From: Macrolepiota albuminosa
Lineage: Eukaryota; Basidiomycota; Agaricomycetes; Agaricales; Agaricaceae
Assembly (NCBI GenBank): GCA_027475525.1
Contig: JAMWFC010000108.1
Location: 249,811-313,810, forward strand
Direction of reading: 5' to 3'
DNA: 64,000 nucleotides
This document shows positions 33,318 through 44,146 of this stretch, piece by piece. A program made the position numbers and the translations under genes. The notes beneath the pieces are model-generated. The model was not told where the DNA came from. It ran no database searches and saw nothing but the letters and a program-made list of their open reading frames with translations. Every line of letters begins with the position of its first letter. Within the stretch, counting starts at the first letter, position 1.

Positions 33318-33395
33318 CCTGTGGTGCAACGGTTAAATGTGCGTTCCATTGCTGGAGGCTTTCCCAAGGCCGGGGCTTCGATTTCCCCCCACAGG
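33318..33395 (+). other. tRNA-like cloverleaf in R1 copy 2
   Basis: It is the same 78-nt length as in copy 1 with the same perfect acceptor stem (CCTGTGG/CCACAGG). The B box is more decayed here (GCTTCGATTTC), while the T stem keeps GGGG/CCCC. Confidence 0.6.
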
Positions 33396-33814
33396 CATAC
33401 GACGGGCAAGACGACGTTACCTTTTTTCTTGGTCCAACCAGACCCCGTGGACCTGCGTAGGCCTCTGTGGATGTCCGCTGGTGCCCTGCGCAGGCCTGCG
33501 TGGGCCCACGTAGGTTTGAGTCCGTCGACGTACGTCTGCGTGGATGTCTGCTGGTGGCTTGCGTAGGCGTGCATAGGTTTGCAGGGCCCTTTCGTGGACG
33601 TATGCTGGTGTCGGGGGTGGGAAAAGGAGGGAAGGGGAGGCACGCAGCCTCGAGTTATTGCGGGGAGAAGTGGAGAGGGGAGGGAAGTGGGGAACCTCGA
33701 GAAGGGTTTATTCATGCCATGAAGTCCGCCAATGGAGGAGGTTTTCACTCGTGTGCTGATGCCCGCCGGCGGCTGCTGACGCACATTGACATCCGCTAGT
33801 GTCCGCTGGCATCT

Positions 33815-33968
33815 GCCGGGCCTGCGTGCGCATGTGTGTGCCCACCTTTTATCGATCCACTGGACCGTGTCATACAGCACATTGTGACACGGCCGGGCCT
33901 GCGTGCGCATGTGTGTGCCCACCTTTTATCGATCCACTGGACCGTGTCATACAGCACATTGTGACATG
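33815..33968. repeat. 77-bp tandem duplication inside R1 copy 2
   Basis: Copies 33815-33891 and 33892-33968 are identical. Confidence 0.97.
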
Positions 33969-34109
33969 TCCACGGCTCTGTATTCTACGGCACTGTGGGG
34001 ACTGCTCCGCTCCAGTGTAGCGGACTCTGCTGGACACGTATGGTACAGCACAAAGCGGGCTCCCGTACAACATATGACATGTACCGTTGTGATGCCCTAC
34101 CCTGGAATA

Positions 34110-36793
34110 GTGATGCCCATTTGTGCTCTTATCTGTGCAGCTAGTGGGCATAGTATTTTTTCATTTACTGCTCCTATCTAGCCTTCATTCTCTCTTCTTG
34201 CTAGGAATTTTATGAGGCAGTCTATCATGATTTGAAAGTCACTCCTAATTTTTATTAACTGGTTTAGTGATGTCATTTGTACTACTACTAGAATAGCCAC
34301 TGCTTCATGAGTGTTGTTTGTTTGTAGTATATTTGGCAGGAGTCTTATAGCCAAATTCCTGGAGTTTTGGGGTCTGTATCAAATGCCTGCACCTGCTGTT
34401 GCTTGGCCATCCCCATCTCAGATGCATAAGCCGTCTGTGTATATAGTATATATTTTGGAGTCCTCTCGGGGTTCTTTGCTATAGTTAGTTGTACTCTCAG
34501 GCTGGGTGTTCTACTGGGCCAGGATTCTAAATCCTTCTCCCAGAGAGTTTTTTGTAATGAAATTTAGCTCAAAAATCAGCCCATCACCTTCACAGACAAT
34601 TTTCTTTTCCTGCATACTCATCTCTCTCTCAGTTTTGGGTGCAGATAGGTTCCAGTTATTATCTAGTTTGGCTATGTAGGCCTTTGCTGACTTGCTATAG
34701 CCATGGAGGTTTTGGCACCCCTCCCTTCTATGTCCATGGCATGGTTCACATGTGCAGTTTCTATGCAGCTTATGTCTGGGGTTAGTAGTTGGGTCTAGTA
34801 AGGTTTCCAGGGCTTGCATGTCACTCACTATCTTAACATCATGGGTTTCTCTCATGCATTGCATAGCAATGGTCTTTTCCTAGATGTATTTTTTCTTGGA
34901 CATTCCTATATGTCTCCATACAGGCATTTTTGCTTTCAAATTATGGTCTAGTACGATGGGGTGGAAAGTGGTGTTGTATTTCTTTGCCACTTTCAACATT
35001 CTCTGTATTGACATGGAAAGACCATTCTTGCTATTCCTTGTATTGATGTTTACATTCTGAAGGAAAATGTTTGATAGAATTTTTTTTAGTCTCCTTCAAA
35101 CTTCTTCGCTAGTTTTATAGCTATAATTTTGTCAACTACCATTGCCTATTGTGGTCTATTGTTTCCAAGTTTAAGATGTCACTGTACCTTCATAATTTCT
35201 ATTGCTTTGTTCCTTGTTTTGATATCTAAGACCTTTCTGCCTCCTTCTTCTATTGGCAATTTCATGGTGTTCATGCCAATCATGAGTTTTGACTCTGTTT
35301 TTAACAGGAAGCTTCTTATCATTTTCTCCAGATACTCTTCAACTTGCTTTGGCATGTCTTGAACCCTTGCTCTGTATTGGGTTCTTCTGCCTACAACCAT
35401 TCTAACTCCCAGTCTACAGCCTTCTATAGTAGGATTACTTTTTTCCCACCTTTTCAGATCTCTTACTACCACCTCTAAAGTAGGAGTCCATACGCTTGCA
35501 TTATCAACTCCGTTGCCTATAAAAGCACCTAGGAGGTGTGTGGCCTTGCCTTCCTTTGCAATCTTTATTTCCTCTGGTATCAGCGGGCTATCTGGTGTTG
35601 GCTTTCTCATTGAAATAACTATTTTTCTATACTTATGTGAGCCTACTAGGACAATCACTGTTTTTGGGATATTGAACTTAGCTCCAGAGGCTTGGCACCA
35701 TTTTTTCAATATTTCCTCTAGGTCCAAGAACTTGTCATTACTTGCTAGGTATACAGTCACATTGTCAGCAAAAAGTGTTGCAATTAATCTCTTCAGGTCC
35801 TCGCTTAGACAAATTCCTTCTAATTTTGAGTTGTGGAGCATTTGTGCCAGGGACTCTATAGTGATGTCAAAGAGTAGGCACAATAGAGAATCTCCCTGCC
35901 TCACCCCTCTTGTTACCCTGAAGCTTTTGCTTATCTCACCATTTAGGATTATTCTGGTATACACATCCTTATATAGTGCCTTGACTGTTCTTACAAACTC
36001 TGGTGGAAGTCTGAATCTCTTCAAAGAGGCCCATAGAAATATGTGTAGAATCTGGTTGTATGCCTTCTCTTGGTCAAGGCATACTATTAGGCCATTCATA
36101 TCCATGAGCTTACACTATTCTATTGTAGCTTGTGCTAATTCTGTCTGGTCTTTGATCTGTCTGCTGGACATAAACCCGGCCTGGTCCAGGTGTATAATTT
36201 TGGGAATGGCTTCACTCAGTTTGATCATAAGTGCTTTAGTGAAGATTTTATAATCAGTGTTCAGTACAGTAATAGATCTATAGTTACTAATTTTGGTTTT
36301 GTCCCTCTTTTTGTAAAGAGGACACATCCATCCATAGGCAAAACCTGTACCTGGTACAATTCCGTTTGTCTGTATGTCATTAAACACAATTGTAAGTGCT
36401 TGTGTGATGTCAAACCCTTGTTCCTTGCCATCATTGGTCACTTCATATTGTTCTGCTAGTTTCACCTATAGTTTGTGGATGATACTATCCAGTCTGGCTG
36501 CTTTACCATTTTTTAGAGAGAGCATCACTTCTGCTACCTCTTCTTTGGTTAGTAGTTTTTTGAGATTTACTCTGTGATCTGGGGCTATCTTTTTATTTAT
36601 ATTACTTAGTACTTCCCTCATTACTCTCTTATGTTCTTGGTTACTGCAGGGTCTATCCTTCTCCTGGAGGTGGTTGTAGTAATCCTTTGCTATCTTCACC
36701 ATTCTTGATGACTTCCATTTGAGTCTGTCTGAGTGGGGGTGTGGCTTGTGCAAAGCTGTAAATATATCTCTTGTTTTCATCTCTTTGTTCATA
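34110..36793 (-). pseudogene. LINE ORF2, 3' part: reverse transcriptase and RNase H
   Basis: RT blocks are seen at 36,465-36,115 (KISNYRSITVLN, DQAGFMSSRQIKDQTE) and 36,105-35,179 (CLDQEKAYN, TRGVRQGDS). The catalytic box reads FADN where FADD is expected, so an active-site aspartate is lost. After RT come CTCEPCHGHRREGC (zinc-like, about 34,745) and an RNase H part with YTDG, the EAVAIL glutamate and a later aspartate. Stops occur at 36,466, near 36,107 and within RNase H. Confidence 0.85.
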
Positions 36794-36811
36794 CGAGCTA
36801 CGATTTGTGCC

Positions 36812-36965
36812 TTCGGCACGAATTTCGTAGCTCGTTGGGGGCTTTGCCCCCAAACCCCCCCCAACTAAGCCTCCACCCTAACCTCACTTTCGGCACGAAT
36901 TTCGTAGCTCGTTGGGGGCTTTGCCCCCAAACCCCCCCCAACTAAGCCTCCACCCTAACCTCACT
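36812..36965. repeat. 77-bp tandem duplication at the Helitron 3' end
   Basis: Copies 36812-36888 and 36889-36965 cover part of the terminal hairpin and the following C-rich stretch. Confidence 0.95.
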
Positions 36966-37207
36966 TCATTCAGTTAGGGCTCCAAGTATGTATAGAGAAC
37001 TCAGTGCTCAATCCCAGCCTCAACCTCACTTCATTCGGTTAAGGCCTCGGTTTTCACAACTCAATGCTCAATCCCAGCCTCAACCTCACTTCGTTCCAAT
37101 GCTCAATCCCAGCCTCAACCTCACTTCATTCGGTCAAGGCCTCGGTCTTCCACCACTCAGTGCTCAATCCCAGTTTGCCTCAACTCTCAGAGCATTATTT
37201 ATTATAA

Positions 37208-37361
37208 GCTAAATTGAATTTTTCTTGAATTTTTCAGATTTCTTTAAGCATTTATAAATCTCAGAAAAACTCAAGTCAGTGTATGCTAAATTGAATTTTT
37301 CTTGAATTTTTCAGATTTCTTTAAGCATTTATAAATCTCAGAAAAACTCAAGTCAGTGTAT
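37208..37361. repeat. 77-bp tandem duplication in the short Helitron
   Basis: Copies 37208-37284 and 37285-37361 are identical. Confidence 0.97.
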
Positions 37362-37529
37362 TAGTAGGCCTCAAATTTTCTCTGATTTTTCAGTGATTTT
37401 ATCTGAATTTTCTAAGCATTTCTAATGCTGAAATGAGCCAACTCTTATATTATTACCCTAAAAGGAAGGTTCTTGGTCAGCCTTGGTCAGCATTAGTTTT
37501 TTTCCCAGGCGTCGTCCCATATATTATAG

Positions 37530-37683
37530 ACGAGCTACGATTCGTGCCTTCGGCACGAATTTCGTAGCTCGTTGGGGGCTTCGCCCCCAAACCCCCCCCC
37601 AACTAAACGAGCTACGATTCGTGCCTTCGGCACGAATTTCGTAGCTCGTTGGGGGCTTCGCCCCCAAACCCCCCCCCAACTAA
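37530..37683. repeat. 77-bp tandem duplication at the Helitron-Helitron junction
   Basis: Copies 37530-37606 and 37607-37683; copy 1 starts one base before the point where the two Helitrons meet. Confidence 0.95.
37531..37571. other. Terminal hairpin of the large Helitron (3' end)
   Basis: CGAGCTACGATTCGTGCC pairs with GGCACGAATTTCGTAGCTCG around TTC, with small bulges. The outer base is the element end. Canonical Helitrons end in CTRR with the hairpin 10-12 bases inside, so this end is unusual. Confidence 0.7.
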
Positions 37684-37888
37684 GCCTCCACCCCAACCTC
37701 ACTTCGTTCGGTTAGGGCTCCAAGTATGTATATAAGTAATTCAGTCTCCACCCCAACCTCACTTTGTTCGGTTAAGGGTTCCAAATATGTATCTTAGTAA
37801 CTCAGCTTCTATCATAATCTTACTTTCATTATGTCTTACTGATTCCAGCATAAGTTGTTGACAAATAGAGAGTTTCACATTTATCAAG

Positions 37889-38042
37889 AAATGATGCTAC
37901 AATTCCAAGTTATATATATTCTATTAGTACAGTATCAACAAATATCAAGTTAGATGCTAAAATATAAATGATGCTACAATTCCAAGTTATATATATTCTA
38001 TTAGTACAGTATCAACAAATATCAAGTTAGATGCTAAAATAT
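37889..38042. repeat. 77-bp tandem duplication downstream of the helicase
   Basis: Copies 37889-37965 and 37966-38042 are identical. Confidence 0.97.
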
Positions 38043-40969
38043 AAAGTTACTAATAAGTAGTTAATCAAAAATCACACTTACATTTGTAAACCATTAAGGA
38101 CTTCTTGATATACAATATTTGCAGTCATTTTTGATGTATTTTCTTCTGACAGAATCACCTTGATACGATCTCCTGATGTGCATCGAGAAAGTGCAACATA
38201 GAGTTGGCCATGTGTAAAAACTGGTGATCAAAGGTCCAATCCAACATGCTTGACTGATTGCCCTTGAGACTTGTTGATAGTCATAGCAAAGGCCAATCGA
38301 ATTGGAAACTGTCTCCTGCATAATGGTATTGGCATATCCTCTTCAGAAGCATCTAGATTGATCCTTGGAATCAAAACAGTTGAACCTGCAAACTTGGCAT
38401 CTCCACTGATAATACGACATCTGAGAACTCTAGTGCTGATGTGAGTGATAATCATTCTTGTTCCATTGCAAAGTCCTTTGGTTGTGTCCAGATTCCTGAG
38501 AAGCATGACAGGAACTCCAATCTTCAAAGCCAGTTTAGCCAAAGGCAAACTACTGGCTTTCAAAGAGTTGAGATATTCCACAGGATATAAGGCAAGGCCA
38601 TCAGGATTCCTGTTATCAGAGAGAACAGAATCTGCACTCTGTAAAATCCTTTCTTCCCCTGGATACCTCTCTAGAACTTCTGCATTGATCTCCTCTATAT
38701 TAGAGTTCTTGCCAGAGAGAATAGTCCGGTCCAGATAATACTGATCATTTTGAGGATGACCAATATTAGGATATGTGGAAGAAATCAATCCAGTGATAGA
38801 ATTGTCATCACAGATCATCCTTTCAGGCAGTTTGACTGTTTCTCCAGGTCCTAGATTTTTCCCTGCACCAACATCCAACAACCAAGCTGCATGAGCAATA
38901 TTCTCTGCAGTCTGATCCAATCTCATATTTTGGACCAAGTAATGAACTTGAATATGATCCCAAAGTCGGCCCCTTTTGAGTGAAGCAGCAATCATCTGCT
39001 GCCTAAGTCCATGTGGAACGACTGGAAGAGTTTGCCTAAAGTCCCCTCCAAAAACCACAGTGACTCCACCAAAGGAAATGTCATTATTGAAGATGTCTCT
39101 GAAGCCATGATCGACAGAGTCAATGGCATTTTTGTGTTGCATTGGAACTTCATCCCAAATAACAACTTTGGTGCAAAGTATGAGCTGTGATAACTGGGTT
39201 CCTCTCTTGATATTGGCAATGGATGTGTCAAGAGCAGGAATGGGAATTTTGAATCTTGAATGAGCTGTCCTACCCCCTTCCAACAATAAGGCAGCAATGC
39301 CAGATGATGCTAACTCTTTGCTTGAGGTCCTCAACATCATAATTAGTTTCATCTTCCAAAAGTCTATTGCCTAGAAGATTGATCAGTATTCAAGTCAATT
39401 TCTTATGCAAATGCCAATTACCTGGAACTATATTCCAATTCTGTTGAGCCTCTGGCATGTTGGGAAAGTCTTTCAGAGTTTTCCCAAAATTCATCAAAGT
39501 GTCATTGATGAGATAAAGGCCATAGTCATAGACATCCTCATTGGTAAAGACTTGGTCCCTGTATTGCCTAGTATGTTCCAATCTGTGTCAAAGATCATCA
39601 CAGATAGAATGTTTGAATTCATCCCATAGAGCCTCAGGAGTGGCAGGAGCACAGTGGAATAGAATAGTGCAAAACAGCTGCCTGAGAGCTGATCCTAGTT
39701 GGATTGGAGCAGCTTCAGTGAGATACTGCCTCCATTCTGCATCATCCTCCAAAAGACCTAGAGCCTTGCAAGCTTCCTGATAAGTTGGATAGGTATGGCC
39801 ATTGACTGTCCTGAGATCAGCCCATGAAGTTGCATTGGTTACAACAGTCAAGAGCATCCTGAGATAGAACCTTTCTCCCTGTCTTGGTGAAGCAAAATAC
39901 ATCCTTCCAATTGCTGTCCCTCTCTGCCTCTCCTTCCAACTCCATTTAGATGCTTCATAAACAAACTTGGTTGGAAAGTTCTGATAAGTGGTGTTATTAT
40001 TGGGAAACCTGGTATTGGCTTCAAACCAAGCTGTGAGTGCAGTCTTGTCTGCATTAAGTCTAGCAGCCACCACCTGTATTGGTTCATCATCTGGGAAATA
40101 GACTTCATGCTGGTTTTCCAAGTGCACAGGCAATCTGTACACTGAAGGATATTCAGCATGCATGTTGAATTCAAAGATGTGCCAGCAAGCCTCAGGAGCA
40201 GAAATGTATCTGGCATCCAAGTGTTCCTTGATTTCATCCCTCTCCTCCCTAGCAATCTCCAAAGTTGTCCTATCATGGCCCTTGTAGATGTACTTGTGAA
40301 TGTATTTGATTGCATCCACTGAAGCACAGACTTCCACATTGATATGACATTGGAATTTGGCTGAGAGATATGGATTGTATGGGACAACATTACGATTGTC
40401 ATAACGACGACCATGCTTTTCAAAAAAGCGGCCATTGTTAGGTCTGGCATATTGGGGATAGCCATCATCACCATACTGTATAGCTTCCTGAAATTCCTTA
40501 GGATATCTCTTGGAACATTTGCCATCTACCATGCACTTGGCATTGGGAAAATCTGCTCCACATGGACCATGAACCATATTGGTAGTAACAACCTAATAAC
40601 AAAGGTCAGTTACTGCATTGATAATTCAAGCAAAGCCAATACCTGATACAATTGAGGCTGAGTCACTAGATCAGGAATTTGAGCAGAAACAATAGTGTCC
40701 ACATGAGCTGCATCTTTGATCTTGTCATGATGATGGAAAAAGATCAAGATATGTATATGTGGAAGTCCCCTCTTTTGAAATTCAATGGTATGGACAGATG
40801 CCACACATTTTCCAAATAGACCATCTTTTATGTCCTTCAAAAGAGCATTCTTCTTGAGTTCAAATACTCTGGCAACAATATCTGGACGGTCAGAAGCTGT
40901 TTGCCTCTTTCCATTAACCATAGGTTCCTTTAGCAGAGCCTCTTCAATTTCTGGCCACTTTGGATTGGC

Positions 40970-41123
40970 AGTCATGGTGATGAAGAGATCTGGTTTATGG
41001 AAATGCCTGCAAATAGCCATAGAGTCCTGGAATAATTGCTGCATATAGTCATGGTGATGAAGAGATCTGGTTTATGGAAATGCCTGCAAATAGCCATAGA
41101 GTCCTGGAATAATTGCTGCATAT
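40970..41123. repeat. 77-bp tandem duplication in Helitron Rep
   Basis: Copies 40970-41046 and 41047-41123 cover the segment encoding MQQLFQDSMAICRHFHKPDL and break the frame. Confidence 0.97.
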
Positions 41124-42896
41124 GTCGTTCACTTCCAACATGAGAAGAGGGAAGGACTACCTGTCGGCTTTGTCTGCATAAGTCTTCATCTCCAGCAGCC
41201 GCATTGACCACTCCTTGATACACTTCAGCCCTAATCTTCTTTTGATTGTGCCAGACCCAATTGAGCTTGTTCTGCTCAGTTGATGCCCATGCATCCACAA
41301 CATATTGCTGAAACAGTCTGCCACTCCAAAGCAATGCAGCATTAGCTTCCAAAGCTCTTTGCTGCAGCCTATATGCATAATATGCAGTTTGGCTAACTTT
41401 TTTGGCTCTTTGTTCTCCTGCTGGTCCAAATTGAGATTGAATATCGGTGTGAAATCCAGGTTCTCCAGTTGGAAATATGATAGTGTAATGCAGAGGAGTG
41501 TAATAGGGGTGTAGATGGCTGATTCGCTTCAATTGACCTCCATGCAGATGCAGGACTATGTCACGGTGATCTGATCGTTCTTCAGAACCATCTCCTGGTA
41601 TAATTGCAGCAACTCCTTCCTGTTCATTAGGGTTGTTATAGTGTTGATGGTCTCCAAAGTCAGCCCTCAGTTGAACAGAAAGCCTTTGTGATTGGCCTTC
41701 AGGAACTTCTGTCATAATCTGCTTTGCAAGCTTGTATAAGCCAATAAAGGGATTGACTCTATGAAGCATATCCTGCAAAGAGGCCATTATCTGAGGATCC
41801 AATCTAGGATTGCTTCCCTGACGAAAAGCCAATTGTTGATTGTGATCATAGAAGTAGAGTTGTGCATACACAGGATGATCACCTTCAGTTGGAAGCAAAG
41901 CACCTGTCAGATGATGGAGCTCTCCATTAATCCTAAAGCTGTATGGTCCTGGAGCATTCATAATTGCATGATCAATTTTGACTCCCAGAGATGTAAATGC
42001 AAAGGCTGCATTGTATTGGCAAATAGATGCTTTGAAAGCATCAGAAAGGGGGTGCTGGCCTTGGAGTAGGTCAATCAGTTCTGGAGGTGCATCTGCAAGT
42101 CTGGGCAAATCGATCTGGCCTTGTAGACAGCACATGCCAAACTTTTTATGATGTCTAGTAGAATTGGTGAGCTTTTCAGCATCCCAATGTAGAGCCTGAC
42201 AGTGTGGACATATGACATCCATAAGACCAAGATAATGTGCTGAGGGTTCATCTATATAAGGCTGTCTTCCTCTTGGCAAAGCATTTATGCCTTGAATATG
42301 ATCAACCCTTGGTAGCATAGGAGGTGCTGGTAGATTTTGCACAGGTGGATCCACATATTCCAAGTCCTCCTCCATATCCTCAGCAGGATTATTTCTAGGA
42401 TCTTCTGGTAGGACTCTATGATGCTCCTCTACTACTGCTTGTGCCAATTCCTGTTGCCTCTGTTGTTCTTGAACCATAGCCATATGTCTCAGCCTTTCCT
42501 GCTCTTGTAATTCTGCTAGTGTGGGAGCTGGCAGAGATGGCATAGAATTCTGTACAGATACATTTCTGACTCTTCTAAATGCCAGAGCAGGTAGGGGTGG
42601 CACCATAGGCATAGGATTCTGTAAAGGAGTGTTCCATCCTTCAGGCAGAACAGTTTCAGGAATGTCCACAGGAAGTGGAGCAATAGTAGGCAGGTTGTCT
42701 CTTCTATGTATAGGAAGAGGGAGAGCAGGTAGAAGTGGTACCATTCTGGGCCTATTGTTTCTTCTGGATGTAGAAACAGGTAGAGGTGGCACCATTCTAG
42801 GTATAGGATTCTGTAAAGGTCCATCCCATCCTTCAGGCAAAAGAGTTTGAGGAATGACAATAGCAAATGGATCCTGAGCAACAATAGGCATATTCC

Positions 42897-43170
42897 CAGA
42901 CTCTCTACCCCCAGACCCTATACCCCCAGACTCTCCTCCCCCAATCCCTATACCCCCAGACTCTCCTCCCCCAGACTCTCTATCCCTAGACTCTATACCC
43001 CCAGACCCTATACCCCCAGACTCTCTATCCCCAGACTCTCTACCCTCAGTTCCTTCAGTTTGAGGAATGACAATAGCAAATGGATCCTGAGCAACAATAG
43101 GCATATTTCCAGACTCTCTACCCCCAGACTCTCTATCCCCAGACCCTATACCCCCAGACTCTCTATCCCC
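42897..43170. repeat. 15-bp-based coding minisatellite in RepHel
   Basis: Units related to CCCAGACTCTCTACC encode (R)ESGG/GIGSGD repeats on the minus strand. A further, larger repeat of the block ending in IVAQDPFAIVIPQT occurs twice about 209 bp apart. Confidence 0.75.
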
Positions 43171-43439
43171 AGTTCCAAAATGAAGTGGTATAACCACAGA
43201 AGTAGATCTTCTACTTCTATGTGCACGACGATCATCAGGATCAGTCATTTGCAACTGTTGAAGCCTGCTTTCAATCCTAGCCTGCTGTCTTTGACCTTCA
43301 GGAGTACTGGGTTCAGAATGAGTAGTTGAAGATTGCCTAAATTATTGATTTTTTAAGCATTTCAATAGTTCAAACTCTTTAAAAGTTACATACATGATGA
43401 TATATCTAGTATATCAATAGCTAGATGTTGTCAAGCTTT

Positions 43440-43830
43440 CACTAATAAGCTGAATTCAATGTTTATTAGCATTGAACAATAATAAATGAACTGATACTAA
43501 CTGTTTGTAGTGTTAAATAAGCTGAATTGAATATGTATTAGCATTGATCAATAATAAATAAACCAATACTTACTTTGTTGTAATGATTTCAGATTTGTTT
43601 GTAGTGTCAAATAAGCTGAATTAGCATTGATCAATAATAAACAAACCAACACTTACTTTGTTGTAATGATTTCGGAATTGTTTGTAGCTGAATTGAATGT
43701 TTATTAATTGATCAATAATAAATAAGCCAATACTTACTTTGTTGTAAATTTGTTTGTAGTGTCGAATAAGCTGAATTCAACGTTTGTAAACATAAATCAA
43801 TCAATCAACAAATTGACACTTACTTTGTTT
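43440..43830. repeat. AT-rich tandem repeats in the Helitron 5' region
   Basis: About four diverged units of some 90-110 bp share AATAAGCTGAATT, ATCAATAATAAATAA and ACTTACTTTGTTGTAA. They lie upstream of RepHel and may be its promoter region. The stretch 43,330-44,146 has no gene. Confidence 0.65.
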
Positions 43831-44146
43831 GTAGTGTCTTCTCACTACAACGGTGAATTTCGAGTTTGTTTGGTCATGTGTGGTCAAAGAGCACGCGAGG
43901 CGTGAAAAGTAGTGTCCACTAAATCGCGTTTGGCCTTTTCTCATCTGGACACCTTCAAAAAATGTCCAAACATAGTATTTATATTAATATTAAAGTTTAC
44001 AATATATATTTTTTATTTTTTATACTCTAAGTACTAAAATTGAGACTCTCAGTACGAAAATGAGATGTTGTTACCCAAAAAGGAAGGTTCTTGGTCAGCC
44101 TTGGTCAGCATTAGTTTTTCCCAGGCGTTGTCCCATATATTATAGA

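Larger units (their letters stand above)
33227..34094. repeat. R1 repeat, copy 2, inverted relative to copy 1
   Basis: It matches 18037-18810 in reverse complement across its whole length; without the 77-bp duplication at 33815 it is about 790 bp. Its right end cuts into the RNase H region of the LINE at about 34,094. Copy 1 and copy 2 have the same two termini, so this is a full unit rather than a random segment. Confidence 0.8.
36794..37530 (-). mobile_element. Short non-autonomous Helitron, tandem to the large one
   Basis: On the minus strand it starts TCTATAATATATGG (37530) and ends with the palindromic GTAGCTCG terminus (36794). Its first ~80 bases and last ~60 bases match those of the large Helitron, but it has no gene. 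It joins the 3' end of the large copy with no base between. It includes 60-70-bp direct repeats (TGCTCAATCCCAGCCTCAAC) at about 37,000-37,180 and two 77-bp duplications, so its real length is about 580 bp. Confidence 0.75.
38078..43329 (-). pseudogene. Helitron RepHel: rolling-circle replication initiator and PIF1-like helicase
   Basis: The N-terminal part (about 43,329-41,130) has a low-complexity Glu-Ser-Gly-Gly repeat region and then a Helitron-like N-terminal domain. Rep follows: GLPHIHILIFF (about 40,745-40,778) is the HUH metal site, and YIHKYIYKG (about 40,285-40,311) holds the two nicking tyrosines. A 50-nt intron lies at 40642-40593. The PIF1-like helicase (39,340-38,078) has WDEVPM, GGDFRQTLPVV and INKSQGQS, but the Walker A region is missing: the sequence jumps from a linker (DVEDLKQRV) to ASSGIAALLLEGG with a frame change. 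TGA stops at 39588 and 38228 and the duplication at 40970 add to the damage. Confidence 0.85.
37531..44146 (-). mobile_element. Autonomous-type Helitron (decayed)
   Basis: The minus strand begins TCTATAATATATGG at 44146 and ends ...GTAGCTCG at 37531. The flanking bases are A before and T after the whole Helitron pair, the usual A|T target. It encodes a RepHel protein of the fungal type. Rolling-circle copying is implied by the HUH/tyrosine motifs and by the tandem partner. Real length is about 6.4 kb once the three 77-bp duplications it touches are allowed for. Confidence 0.88.

Noticed and set aside
35513..36253. Long plus-strand frame (246 codons)
   Set aside because: It is the antisense of the LINE reverse transcriptase, whose minus-strand motifs are clear.
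42847..43329. Plus-strand frame of 160 codons rich in Pro-Arg-Leu
   Set aside because: Antisense of the repetitive N-terminus of Helitron RepHel.
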